The notes below the pieces were generated by a model. That model was given only the letters and a program-made list of their open reading frames with translations. It made no database searches and was not told the origin of the DNA. This document shows, piece after piece, positions 16,777-24,523 of a stretch of DNA of 38,803 nt. The number at the start of each line of letters is the position of its first letter. The first letter of the stretch is position 1. The DNA lies in NCBI GenBank assembly GCA_007378955.1, contig VMGY01000001.1:1-38803 (forward strand). The letters are read 5' to 3'. Source of the stretch: Parcubacteria group bacterium Athens0714_12. GTDB taxonomy: Bacteria; Patescibacteriota; Patescibacteriia; UBA2591; VMGY01. A program made the translations under genes and the position numbers.

Positions 16777-17822
16777 TATTTTTTTCCGTTTAAATCTGAT
16801 GATGAATTTTTATTATTAAAAAATACTTCGGTTAATTTTATTCCAAAACGAGAAAGGAAAAACAATCCGATGCCGGATAGCAGTAAATTCAAGGCCCTGA
16901 TAATTAAAGCGAAGGTAATGCCTACGTCAATTCCCAACCCTAAAACAATGAAAATACCCGCGCCAGTCGCTTCTAAAACGCCCAAAGCTACGGGTATCGG
17001 GATGATATAAGCGATTAAAAATATAATTTTAGCTAAAATAATTTCCTTAATCGGGATATTATAATTTAAAAAAAATAAAATTAATTTGAAATGAAATAAA
17101 AAGATAATCATTGATAAAACGGATAAGGAAAAAGTGGTAAGAAAGACTTTTTTTTTATATTTAAAAAATTTAATAATTTCATCCTCTAATTTAACTATTT
17201 TTTCTTTATTCTTTTTAATAAAATTTATTTTATTTAATCCGAAAAAATTAATAATTGAACTGAAAAGATTTTTGCCGTCTCTAAGCTTAATATAAAAGTA
17301 GACCCAAAAAATTAAGCTAATAATAACTATTAACAATAAAGGATTTAATAGATAGCCGGGAATTTCAAATTGAATCAGTATAAAAAATAAACCCAGTATG
17401 AAAAACAAGCTTCCACAAATAACATCCAAAACTTTATCAATCGCCACGGAAGCAAGGCCCTCGCTATAAGAAATTTTAGCTTCCTTTTTTAAAACATAGG
17501 CGCGGGCAAATTCACCGCCGGTATAAAGAATCGGCGTAAGATGGTTTATTGAAAACCCGACTATTTTAGCAATAAATAATTTTTTAAAAGATATTTTATG
17601 CCCTTGATATTCTAAAATTATTTTCCAGCGCCAAGTTAAAATAACGATGCCAAGCAAAAAAAATAAAAAAATAATCAATCCTTTCCAAATAGAAAGCATT
17701 GCCAAAGCTTTTAAAACTTTTTCCAGGCCGGCTTTTCGCAAAAGCAAAATAAAAACAAGCGCCCCGATAAAAAAAGAAAGAGCAAAAGAAAAATTTTTTT
17801 TTAAATTTAATTGATTAAACAT
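16776..17822 (-). CDS. Lysylphosphatidylglycerol synthase TM-region-like protein (flippase-like, AglD/UPF0104 family)
   Basis: A 348-residue integral membrane protein with about eight hydrophobic segments. Conserved blocks include INHLTPILYTGGEFARAYVLKK and VALGVLEATGAGIFIVLGLG, the typical G-E-x-x-R loop and G-x-x-E region of this family. It matches the membrane half of MprF without the lysyl-transferase domain. Related proteins are thought to move lipids or lipid-linked sugars across the membrane. Sitting between a metallophosphoesterase (2 nt away) and a processive GT2 (1-nt overlap), it probably works in the same glycolipid or polysaccharide pathway. The precise substrate cannot be stated. 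Confidence 0.82.
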   Translation of the reverse strand: MFNQLNLKKNFSFALSFFIGALVFILLLRKAGLEKVLKALAMLSIWKGLIIFLFFLLGIVILTWRWKIILEYQGHKISFKKLFIAKIVGFSINHLTPILYTGGEFARAYVLKKEAKISYSEGLASVAIDKVLDVICGSLFFILGLFFILIQFEIPGYLLNPLLLIVIISLIFWVYFYIKLRDGKNLFSSIINFFGLNKINFIKKNKEKIVKLEDEIIKFFKYKKKVFLTTFSLSVLSMIIFLFHFKLILFFLNYNIPIKEIILAKIIFLIAYIIPIPVALGVLEATGAGIFIVLGLGIDVGITFALIIRALNLLLSGIGLFFLSRFGIKLTEVFFNNKNSSSDLNGKK

Positions 17823-17823
17823 T

Positions 17824-18645
17824 TTATTTTTCTATCTTTATCAAGGTTATTTCCGGCGGGCAATTAAATCTTATCGGCAAAAAACCGACGCCGACGCCGC
17901 GGTTAACATATAAATACGAATCATTAATTTTAAAAAGGCCGGAAGCGTATTTGCCGTGGTCTTTAGTCGGCACCCAAATAGGTCGTACAAAAGGAATTTT
18001 AACCTGTCCGCCGTGGGTATGCCCGACTAAAATTAAATTTATATTTTTAATCTTGGCATCTTCTATAATCTCCGGCGAGTGGGCTAATAATATTTTCAAA
18101 ATATTTTTATTTGAAATTCCTTTCATCGCCAAAAATAAGTTATCATAGCTGGAATGCGGGTCATCAACGCCGATTAAATAAATAAAATCATCATCTTTTA
18201 TTAATTTTACATTCTCATTATTTAAAATATTTATTCCGCTATCAATTAAATTTTGTTTTATTGAATGATAATTAGGATTCCAATATTCATGATTTCCCAT
18301 AACGCCATAAACCCTATTTTCATATTTTTCGCTTAAGGCGCGCCAAAATTCTTGGCAAGATTCAATATCTTTTGTCGCGCGGTCTATGAAATCGCCGGTA
18401 ATAAAAATAAAGTCCGGATTTATTTGTTCAATTATTTTTAAAACTTTCTTTTCTTTCCCACCGAAATTTTTTGAATGCAAATCAGAAAGCTGGACAATTT
18501 TCATTCCATTAAAAGAAAAAGGCAGATTCTCCATTTTAATTTCCAATTTTTCAACTTGAAGATTATTCGGCTCAAATAAAAAAATATACCAGCTAAAAGC
18601 GGCGATAAAAAATAGCGCTAAAAAAAAATTTATTTGCTTTTTCAT
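17824..18645 (-). CDS. Membrane-anchored calcineurin-like metallophosphoesterase (YkuE-like)
   Basis: A 273-residue protein with an N-terminal membrane anchor (residues ~5-24) and one metallophosphoesterase domain. All five metal-binding blocks are present: QLSDLHS, ITGDFIDR, GNHEYW, LLAHSPE and GHTHGGQ. It should bind two metal ions and cut a phosphoester or diphosphate bond; the anchor suggests a lipid-linked or membrane-near substrate, as in the YkuE/LpxH-like group. Which face of the membrane it acts on is uncertain. The spacing of 2 nt to the flippase-domain gene indicates one operon and a shared glycolipid role (inferred). Confidence 0.85.
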   Translation of the reverse strand: MKKQINFFLALFFIAAFSWYIFLFEPNNLQVEKLEIKMENLPFSFNGMKIVQLSDLHSKNFGGKEKKVLKIIEQINPDFIFITGDFIDRATKDIESCQEFWRALSEKYENRVYGVMGNHEYWNPNYHSIKQNLIDSGINILNNENVKLIKDDDFIYLIGVDDPHSSYDNLFLAMKGISNKNILKILLAHSPEIIEDAKIKNINLILVGHTHGGQVKIPFVRPIWVPTKDHGKYASGLFKINDSYLYVNRGVGVGFLPIRFNCPPEITLIKIEK

Positions 18646-18655
18646 TAACGACCAA

Positions 18656-20131
18656 TTATTTTTTTGGCTTTAATGTTGGAAACAAGATAACTTCTTTCAA
18701 ACTATGAGAATTGGTTAAAATAGACACTAAACGGTCAATTCCGATTCCTTCCCCCGCGCAAGGAGGCATGCCGTATTCCAACGTTTCAATAAAATCTTTA
18801 TCTATTCTTTGAGCTTCTTCATCTCCCTTGCTTATTAATTTTTGCTGTTCCTCAAATCTTTTTTTCTGGTCCAAAGGGTCATTTAATTCCGAATAAGCTT
18901 TCAGTAATTCTATGCCGCAAACTACCAATTGAAATCTTTGCGCGAAACGCGGGTCGTCTTCGCATTTTTTTGCCAATGGCTCCATTTCAATCGGATAATC
19001 CATGATTATAGTCGGCTGTTCAATGGAAGGCAAAATAATTTCCTTATAAAGAATTTCGTAAAGAGCGACTAATTCGTCTTTTTTGTTAGCTTGCAATTTC
19101 AACTTTTTCATTTCTTTTATTAATTTTTCTTTTGATAAATTGGTAATGTCAATATTCGCCAAATCGAACAATGCTTTTTTAAATGTCTTTCTCGGCCAAG
19201 GCGGTTTAAAATTTAAAATTTTGTCTTTATATTTAATCTCAAACGAATCTTGTATTTTATTTATTATTTCAGTAAATAATTTTTCCGTGAAGCCCATTAA
19301 AATTTGGTAATCTGCGTAAGCCCAATAAAATTCCAAGCTAGTATATTCCGGATTATGACGATGGTCAATTCCTTCATTGCGGAAAGACCGGCCCAATTCA
19401 TAAACTTTTTCAAAACCGCCGACAATCAGCCTTTTAAGATATAATTCAGGCGCTACTCTCAAATATAAATCAATATTTAAAGCATTGTGATGAGTGATAA
19501 AAGGTTTGGCGCTGGCGCCGCCGGGAATAGGCTGTAAAATAGGGGTTTCTACCTCCATAAATCCTTCTTGATGGAGAAATTGGCGGATAGCGTTGATAAC
19601 AATGCTTCTTTTGATAAAAATATCTTTTACTGTTGGATTGGAAATTAAATCAAGGTAACGTTTGCGGTACCGTATTTCCACGTCTTTTAAACCATTCCAT
19701 TTTTCCGGCAAAGGTAAAAGAGATTTTGACAACAATTTAAATTCATCCGCCAAAATAGTTTTTTCTTCTTTTTTTGTTAAAAACAAGCTTCCTTTTATCT
19801 GGATAAAATCTCCGATATCAATTAATTCTTTTAAAGTTTCATAATTTTCTTTTAAGATATCTTTTTTAAAATAAGCCTGAAGTTTTCCGGTTTCATCTTC
19901 AAAATGGATAAAACAGCTTCCGCCATGAGAACGCAGGCTTCTAATTCTTCCCGCCAAAACTACTTTTATTTGTTTTTTTGCCAATTCGTCAAAATCAACA
20001 ATAATTTCCAAACAGCGATGAGTTCTTGACGCTTGGCTTGGAAAAGGATTAATTTTTTGGGCAATAAGTTTTTTTAACTTTTCCATCCTCGCTTGGCGCG
20101 GATTTAAAATGTTTTCCTCTTGAATTTCCAT
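18656..20131 (-). CDS. lysS: Lysyl-tRNA synthetase, class II
   Basis: A 491-residue class II LysRS, the usual size. The N-terminal OB-fold anticodon-binding domain (~55-165) contains VVLAGRIRSLRSHGGSCFIHFED. The catalytic domain shows motif 2, FRNEGIDHRHNPEYTSLEFYWAY, and motif 3, GEGIGIDRLVSILTNSHSLKEVILFP. It loads lysine onto tRNA-Lys in the cytoplasm. It lies between envelope genes on the same strand, 21 nt from the GT4 gene and 10 nt from the metallophosphoesterase, so it is probably read through with them. Some LysRS paralogues modify EF-P or lipids, but the anticodon domain here is intact and argues for the canonical role. Confidence 0.96.
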   Translation of the reverse strand: MEIQEENILNPRQARMEKLKKLIAQKINPFPSQASRTHRCLEIIVDFDELAKKQIKVVLAGRIRSLRSHGGSCFIHFEDETGKLQAYFKKDILKENYETLKELIDIGDFIQIKGSLFLTKKEEKTILADEFKLLSKSLLPLPEKWNGLKDVEIRYRKRYLDLISNPTVKDIFIKRSIVINAIRQFLHQEGFMEVETPILQPIPGGASAKPFITHHNALNIDLYLRVAPELYLKRLIVGGFEKVYELGRSFRNEGIDHRHNPEYTSLEFYWAYADYQILMGFTEKLFTEIINKIQDSFEIKYKDKILNFKPPWPRKTFKKALFDLANIDITNLSKEKLIKEMKKLKLQANKKDELVALYEILYKEIILPSIEQPTIIMDYPIEMEPLAKKCEDDPRFAQRFQLVVCGIELLKAYSELNDPLDQKKRFEEQQKLISKGDEEAQRIDKDFIETLEYGMPPCAGEGIGIDRLVSILTNSHSLKEVILFPTLKPKK

Positions 20132-20151
20132 ATTTTAAAATTAATAATAAT

Positions 20152-21315
20152 TTATAAAGATTCATAAACTTGTAAAGTTTTTCTGCCCATTTCTCCCATT
20201 TCAAATTCTACGGGCAATTGATTTTCTTCATTCTTTTCTTTAAATAAAATATTTTCTACCGCGGAAGATAACCCTTCAATGTCCTTAACTTCAACCAATT
20301 TTACCGACAGCGCGTTTTTTAAAACTTCGGGCACGCCGCCGACTTTTGTCGCAACAATCGGGATACCAGCTAATAATGCCTCTAAAAGAATGTAAGGAAA
20401 TCCTTCTTTAATTGAAGTTAAACAAATTACCTCAAAGCATTTTAAATATTTATACGCGCCGGGAACAATGCCCGGCAAAAAAACCACTTCGGATAATTTT
20501 AAATCAACAATTAATCTTTCCAGCTTGTTTCTTTGCCCGTCGTCGCCGAAAACAATAAAAATTATATCTTGGCGCTTTTTATGTATATTATACGCTATTT
20601 TAATAAAATTTTCCAATCCTTTTACGGGATAAAAATTAGCCACACTGCCGATAATTTTATAATCAAAAATATTTTTGCCGGCAAAAAGCCCCCTTTTTTG
20701 AAGTACTTTTTGGAGAAAATTTTTAGCTGATTTTTTATCTAAAATATTTTTCGCCAATTCCGGGTCTAAACCATTATGGATAGCGACAATTTTTTCCGGC
20801 GCGATGATTTTATATTTTAGAGCCTCAATTTTGTCAAATTCCGAAACAGTAATTATTTTATCTCTGAAAACGCTCGCCAGACGTTCCAGAAATAAATAAA
20901 AAATCTTCTTTAAAAAAGAAGATTGTTCGTTAAAAACAAAGCCATGGGCGGTAAAAACCACCTTTTTATTTAGAATCTTGCCGGCAATGGAGCCAAGGAT
21001 GCCGGCTTTAGAGCTATTCAAATGAACAATATCTATATTTAAAAATTTTATCAGTTTTATTAATTCAAAAAAAGCGAGAAAATCTTTTAAAGGATTAATC
21101 TCGCGGACTAAATCAGGGACAACAAATAGATGGTTTTTTTCAAATTTTTCCGCTATTAATTGAGAAAATATCCAATTATCCCTCTCGCCTGCCGCGCCTA
21201 CAGCGACAAAAACCTCATAATTATGCTGAATTAAATATTTTGCCAAATCAACCACATATCTTTGCGCGCCTCCTTCTTCCCCTTGAGTGATGACAAGCAG
21301 TATTTTTTTTTTCAT
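20152..21315 (-). CDS. Glycosyltransferase, GT4 family (first of two)
   Basis: A 387-residue GT-B enzyme. The N-terminal half opens with KILLVITQGEEGGAQRYVVDLAKYL, with the GGAQ loop that contacts substrate in GT4. The C-terminal half has GSVANFYPVKGLENFI and the EGFPYILLEALLAGIPIVAT block with the E-x7-E motif that holds the nucleotide sugar. It transfers a sugar with retention, probably onto a lipid-linked glycan at the cytoplasmic face. Acceptor and donor are unknown. It lies between tRNA-Gln and lysS on the same strand, and a second GT4 is at 24524-25684. Confidence 0.9.
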   Translation of the reverse strand: MKKKILLVITQGEEGGAQRYVVDLAKYLIQHNYEVFVAVGAAGERDNWIFSQLIAEKFEKNHLFVVPDLVREINPLKDFLAFFELIKLIKFLNIDIVHLNSSKAGILGSIAGKILNKKVVFTAHGFVFNEQSSFLKKIFYLFLERLASVFRDKIITVSEFDKIEALKYKIIAPEKIVAIHNGLDPELAKNILDKKSAKNFLQKVLQKRGLFAGKNIFDYKIIGSVANFYPVKGLENFIKIAYNIHKKRQDIIFIVFGDDGQRNKLERLIVDLKLSEVVFLPGIVPGAYKYLKCFEVICLTSIKEGFPYILLEALLAGIPIVATKVGGVPEVLKNALSVKLVEVKDIEGLSSAVENILFKEKNEENQLPVEFEMGEMGRKTLQVYESL

Positions 21316-21342
21316 TGATTATTTGTTTTAAGGGTATTTATT

Positions 21343-21416
21343 TGGCTGCGGGGCAGGGATTCGGACCCCGATAGCCACCTCCAAAGGGTGGTGTCCTACC
21401 ATTAGACGACCCCGCA
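21343..21416 (-). tRNA. tRNA-Gln (anticodon UUG), CCA encoded
   Basis: Reading the minus strand, the acceptor TGCGGGG pairs with CCCCGCA, giving the U1-A72 pair typical of tRNA-Gln. The D arm is GTC/GAC around TAATGGTAG. The anticodon stem CCACC/GGTGG holds loop CTTTGGA, so the anticodon is TTG. The T arm is CGGGG-TCCGAAT-CCCTG. G73 is followed by an encoded CCA. The T loop has C where nearly all tRNAs have U55. It lies between ftsX and a GT4 gene on the same strand. Confidence 0.92.
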
Positions 21417-21475
21417 ACGGGTAACTAACAACCTACAACTGACAAACAACAATTTATAATAAAATTTGGTTAATG

Positions 21476-22384
21476 TCAAACTTTAAGGTATTTATGCACA
21501 GCGATAAAACTGCTGAAAACGCCGATAAAAATAAGAATTATTAATTGCCAGCCGAAAATCGGCATAAAATTTTGGCTGAAATAAGAAAAAATATTGAATT
21601 GATCGCCGTCTAAAAATTTTTCTAAATATGGTTGGATAAAATTCAACAAGGGAAATAAAAAAACCAAATTCGCCAGCCAGGCGAAAAAACCGTAAAGAAT
21701 ACTCTCTAATAAAAACGGACCCCTGATAAACCACGAGGAAGCGCCCACTAAACGCATAATCGCGATTTCCTCGCGATGGCTGTAAATAGCCAAGCGGATA
21801 GTATTGAAAATAAGAAAAAAAATAATAATTCCAAAGATCGCGACAGTAATGAGTTCGGTTTGATAAATTTTTTGCGAAATGCCGTCAAGCTTGTTGATAA
21901 CTTTTTTGATATCGGAAAAAATATTAAAATTGATTTCTATGAATTTATTATAATTTTCCGACTGTAAAATAGAAATCACTTTTGAATAATCTTCTATTTG
22001 CCTTAATTTAATAATTAAAGTTTCGCCCAAGGGATTATTTTCCAATTCTTTCAGGGACTCGAGAAACAGTGGATTATTCTGATAGCGTTCTTTTAATTTT
22101 TCCAAGGACTGCTCCCTGCTTTCGTATTGTATTTCTTTTATTTCCGCATTGCCCGATAATTCATCTTTGATTGCCAAAGCTTGTTCTCGGGTTACTTCCG
22201 GCTTTAAAAAAACACTGATATCAACCTTGTTTTTATAATAATTCAAACTTTGATTTACTAAAATATTTAAAATTATTATTAAATTTATCAAAAAAAGCGA
22301 TAAGATAATAATAATAATCGTAACCAAAGAAAGCCAGATATTGCGGGAAAAATTTTGCCAGGCGAATTTTAACAATCTAAGCAT
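21476..22384 (-). CDS. ftsX: Cell division protein FtsX
   Basis: A 302-residue membrane protein with the FtsX layout: a cytoplasmic start, membrane segment 1 (~21-43), a large extracellular loop (VDISVFLKPEVTREQALAIKDEL...) and three more segments (~172-195, 222-245, 272-292). It ends at the short HKYLKV tail. FtsX pairs with the FtsE ATPase and passes ATP-driven changes to murein hydrolases outside the membrane through its extracellular loop. ftsE is 6 nt upstream on the same strand, the standard order. The coiled-coil M23 peptidase at 4562-5827 is a likely target (inferred). Downstream on the same strand is tRNA-Gln. Confidence 0.93.
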   Translation of the reverse strand: MLRLLKFAWQNFSRNIWLSLVTIIIIILSLFLINLIIILNILVNQSLNYYKNKVDISVFLKPEVTREQALAIKDELSGNAEIKEIQYESREQSLEKLKERYQNNPLFLESLKELENNPLGETLIIKLRQIEDYSKVISILQSENYNKFIEINFNIFSDIKKVINKLDGISQKIYQTELITVAIFGIIIFFLIFNTIRLAIYSHREEIAIMRLVGASSWFIRGPFLLESILYGFFAWLANLVFLFPLLNFIQPYLEKFLDGDQFNIFSYFSQNFMPIFGWQLIILIFIGVFSSFIAVHKYLKV

Positions 22385-22390
22385 AATTTT

Positions 22391-23071
22391 TTATATTAAA
22401 TAAAGGCTATTTTGTTTGTCGCTTATCACCACGCCTTTATCCAAAGTAATGACTCTTTTTCTTAAATGGTTGACTATCTCCCTGTCATGAGAAAGAAGTA
22501 AAACCGTGGTTCCTAATAGATTTATTTTTTTTAAAATATCAACGATTTCCCTGCTGTTTATGGTGTCTAAATTTCCAGTTGGTTCGTCGGCCACTAAAAT
22601 TTCCGGCTGATAAACTAAAGCGCGGGCGATGACCGCTCTTTGCTGTTCTCCTCCTGAAAGCTGTTTAGGGAAACGATCTTGCTTATCGCCCAATCCCACA
22701 ATTTTTAAAACTTGAGGAACAATCACTTTAATTTTTTTATTGGAATAACCGCAAACCTCCAACGCGAAAGCGGTATTTTCAAAAATTGTCTTTCTGGGTA
22801 ATAATTTAAAATCCTGAAAAACGACTCCTATTTTTCTTCGTAGAAAAGGAATTTCATCGTGCCTGATATTGGTGATATCTTTTCCGCCAACAATTATTTT
22901 TCCTTCTGTCGGTCTTTCCTCGGCAATTAAAATTTTTACTAAAGTGCTTTTGCCGGCGCCGCTCTGCCCGACAATAGAAACAAATTCCCCTTTTTCAATA
23001 CGCAAATTTACTTTTTGTAAAGCGCAACTTGCGGGCGAATATGCTTTTGTAATATTTTGAAAAATAATCAT
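22391..23071 (-). CDS. ftsE: Cell division ATP-binding protein FtsE
   Basis: A 226-residue ABC ATPase: Walker A GQSGAGKST (~36-44), Q-loop FQDFKLL, signature LSGGEQQR, Walker B ILVADEPTGNLD and H-loop LLLSHD are all present. Sequence and size match FtsE rather than LolD or a general exporter, and ftsX follows 6 nt later. It binds the cytoplasmic face of FtsX and powers control of septal murein hydrolysis. A TATTAT box lies only 6 nt before the ATG, with a weak -35 (TTTAAC at 16 nt), which would give an essentially leaderless transcript. The RlpA-like gene lies 75 nt upstream on the same strand. Confidence 0.95.
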   Translation of the reverse strand: MIIFQNITKAYSPASCALQKVNLRIEKGEFVSIVGQSGAGKSTLVKILIAEERPTEGKIIVGGKDITNIRHDEIPFLRRKIGVVFQDFKLLPRKTIFENTAFALEVCGYSNKKIKVIVPQVLKIVGLGDKQDRFPKQLSGGEQQRAVIARALVYQPEILVADEPTGNLDTINSREIVDILKKINLLGTTVLLLSHDREIVNHLRKRVITLDKGVVISDKQNSLYLI

Positions 23072-23146
23072 AATGATATAATACTAATCTACGAATAACG
23101 TTAAAGTAAAAAAATATTTAAATTTATTTTATTTATAATATTTGAA

Positions 23147-23887
23147 TTATAGTTTCTCTACTTTTACGTTTATAATTCCTAAATGCTTATCGGCAATTTT
23201 TTTAAAAGCCACCACATCTAAATCTATTACCCTATCCGGATGGATATTTCTATCAGGGCCATAATCATTAACTTTGACGACTACGGTTTTATTATTGTCC
23301 AAATTAGTCACTTTTAAAAATGTTTTTTTAGGATACTTGATTGAAGCGGCGTAATTTCCTCCAACACACTTATACCAGCTCGCCTTGCCTATTAATGGTT
23401 TTTCTTCTAAAACCGCTAATTTAGCGTAAGAAATTTTCAACATAACTTTAATAATTTTTTTGTCTTTATCAATTAAAGACGGTTTTACTTCCGACCATTT
23501 ATTTAATGCTTGATTGTAAAAATAAATCGCTTTCTCACTCTCGTTTTCCGAATCATAATTTAAAATTAAAACATACGGCTTTTCAAAATCAAGTGTTTTT
23601 ATTTCAAATTCATATAAATTGCTGATTAAATTTTTATTATCCTGAATAACCGCGAAATCTCTGCCAAAATCATTTATCGCCACTTCAACATTATTTAAAT
23701 CTTCACTCGCGAAACCAGGCCAAAGCCCCAAAGTAAAATTTTTATCTATGCTTTTTAAAGTGTATCCTTTTTTAATTGTCAACTTGTCCAGAATAATGGA
23801 AATATTGTTCTGCGCTTTTGAAATTTTAGGAATAAAAAATGTAATTATAATAATAAAAGTAATAATTTTTAGAAATAGACTTTTCAT
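23147..23887 (-). CDS. Secreted RlpA-like double-psi beta-barrel protein
   Basis: A 246-residue exported protein with a signal peptide (~1-25, ending PKISKAQN), a middle region rich in beta strands (~28-160) that I cannot assign, and a C-terminal double-psi beta-barrel of the RlpA type (~163-246): GKASWYKCVGGNYAASI, VVKVNDYGP and RVIDLDVVAFKKI. The Asp of NDYGP is at the catalytic-like position. RlpA cuts or binds naked glycan strands at the septum in some bacteria; in others it only binds. The family normally reads A(S/A)xxxxPxGTxxxVTN; here FLKVTNLDNNKTVVVKVND follows this pattern. Its position before ftsEX suggests a division role. Confidence 0.82.
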   Translation of the reverse strand: MKSLFLKIITFIIIITFFIPKISKAQNNISIILDKLTIKKGYTLKSIDKNFTLGLWPGFASEDLNNVEVAINDFGRDFAVIQDNKNLISNLYEFEIKTLDFEKPYVLILNYDSENESEKAIYFYNQALNKWSEVKPSLIDKDKKIIKVMLKISYAKLAVLEEKPLIGKASWYKCVGGNYAASIKYPKKTFLKVTNLDNNKTVVVKVNDYGPDRNIHPDRVIDLDVVAFKKIADKHLGIINVKVEKL

Positions 23888-23935
23888 AAAAAAAATGTTA
23901 AAGTATTTAACGATATAATAACAATTTATAGTTTC

Positions 23936-24006
23936 GCGGGATTAGTTGATCGGCTCAATATCACCTTCCCAAGGTGGAGAGACGGGTTCGACTCCCGTAT
24001 CCCGCT
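23936..24006 (+). tRNA. tRNA-Gly (anticodon CCC)
   Basis: Acceptor GCGGGAT pairs with ATCCCGC; D arm GTTG-ATCGGCT-CAAT; anticodon stem TCACC/GGTGG with loop TTCCCAA, anticodon CCC; T arm ACGGG-TTCGACT-CCCGT; U73. CCA is not encoded. It sits 3 nt before tRNA-Thr and on the opposite strand to both flanking genes. Confidence 0.93.
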
Positions 24007-24009
24007 TGC

Positions 24010-24080
24010 GCCGCCTTAGTTTAATGGCAAAACAACGGTATCGTAAACCGTGAATGTCAGTTCGATTCTGACAGGCGGCT
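24010..24080 (+). tRNA. tRNA-Thr (anticodon CGU)
   Basis: Acceptor GCCGCCT pairs with AGGCGGC; D arm GTTT-AATGGCA-AAAC; anticodon stem ACGGT/ACCGT with loop ATCGTAA, anticodon CGT; T arm GTCAG-TTCGATT-CTGAC. CCA is not encoded. The discriminator is T rather than the usual A. Its 3' end is 1 nt from the stop codon of the convergent FtsB-like gene. Confidence 0.92.
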
Positions 24081-24081
24081 T

Positions 24082-24483
24082 TTAAATATTTTTATTTTTA
24101 CTGAAAAAATATTCCCACCATTTCAAAATATTAGAACGAACAAGCTCTTTTTCTTCAATTTTTAATTCTTTTGATTTTAATTCCGAATAAGGCGAAGTAA
24201 TAATTATCGTCTTTTCCCCTTCTTTTTGCAAACCGAGCTTTAAACGCGCTTCTTTTTCTTTAAAAGATAAAGTGTCTAAGTATTCTATCATTTTGGTAAG
24301 TTCTTTATTTTGAACATCCAAATCATTGGCTTCTTTTTTCAAATTATAAATTTCTTTATTAATTTTATATCGCTTAGCGGTTATCTTACTGGTAGCGCCG
24401 ATTAAAACAATTAAAAAAAATAAAAGAAAAATAAAAGAAAATTTTGAAAAAATAAATTTAGAAATATTATTTTTCCTTTTCAT
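24082..24483 (-). CDS. Septum formation initiator, FtsB/DivIC-like
   Basis: A 133-residue bitopic protein: basic N terminus, one membrane segment (~13-33, FSFIFLLFFLIVLIGATS), then a coiled coil (~38-70, INKEIYNLKKEANDLDVQNKELTKMIEYL) and the EKEARLKLGLQKEGEKTIII block that marks the FtsB/DivIC family. It would form a complex with FtsQ and FtsL at midcell. FtsQ is encoded at 2159-3091. A good promoter lies directly before the start. The stop codon is 1 nt from tRNA-Thr on the other strand, so transcripts may collide or share a termination site. Confidence 0.87.
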   Translation of the reverse strand: MKRKNNISKFIFSKFSFIFLLFFLIVLIGATSKITAKRYKINKEIYNLKKEANDLDVQNKELTKMIEYLDTLSFKEKEARLKLGLQKEGEKTIIITSPYSELKSKELKIEEKELVRSNILKWWEYFFSKNKNI

Positions 24484-24491
24484 ATATCTTA

Positions 24492-24520
24492 ATTATAACT
24501 GATTAACAATCCACAATCAA
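24492..24520 (-). promoter_or_regulatory. Promoter of the FtsB-like gene, predicts a leaderless mRNA
   Basis: TTGATT, 17-bp spacer, TATAAT. Only 8 nt separate the -10 from the ATG at 24483, leaving room for a leader of about 1-2 nt. Confidence 0.7.
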
Positions 24521-24523
24521 ATA

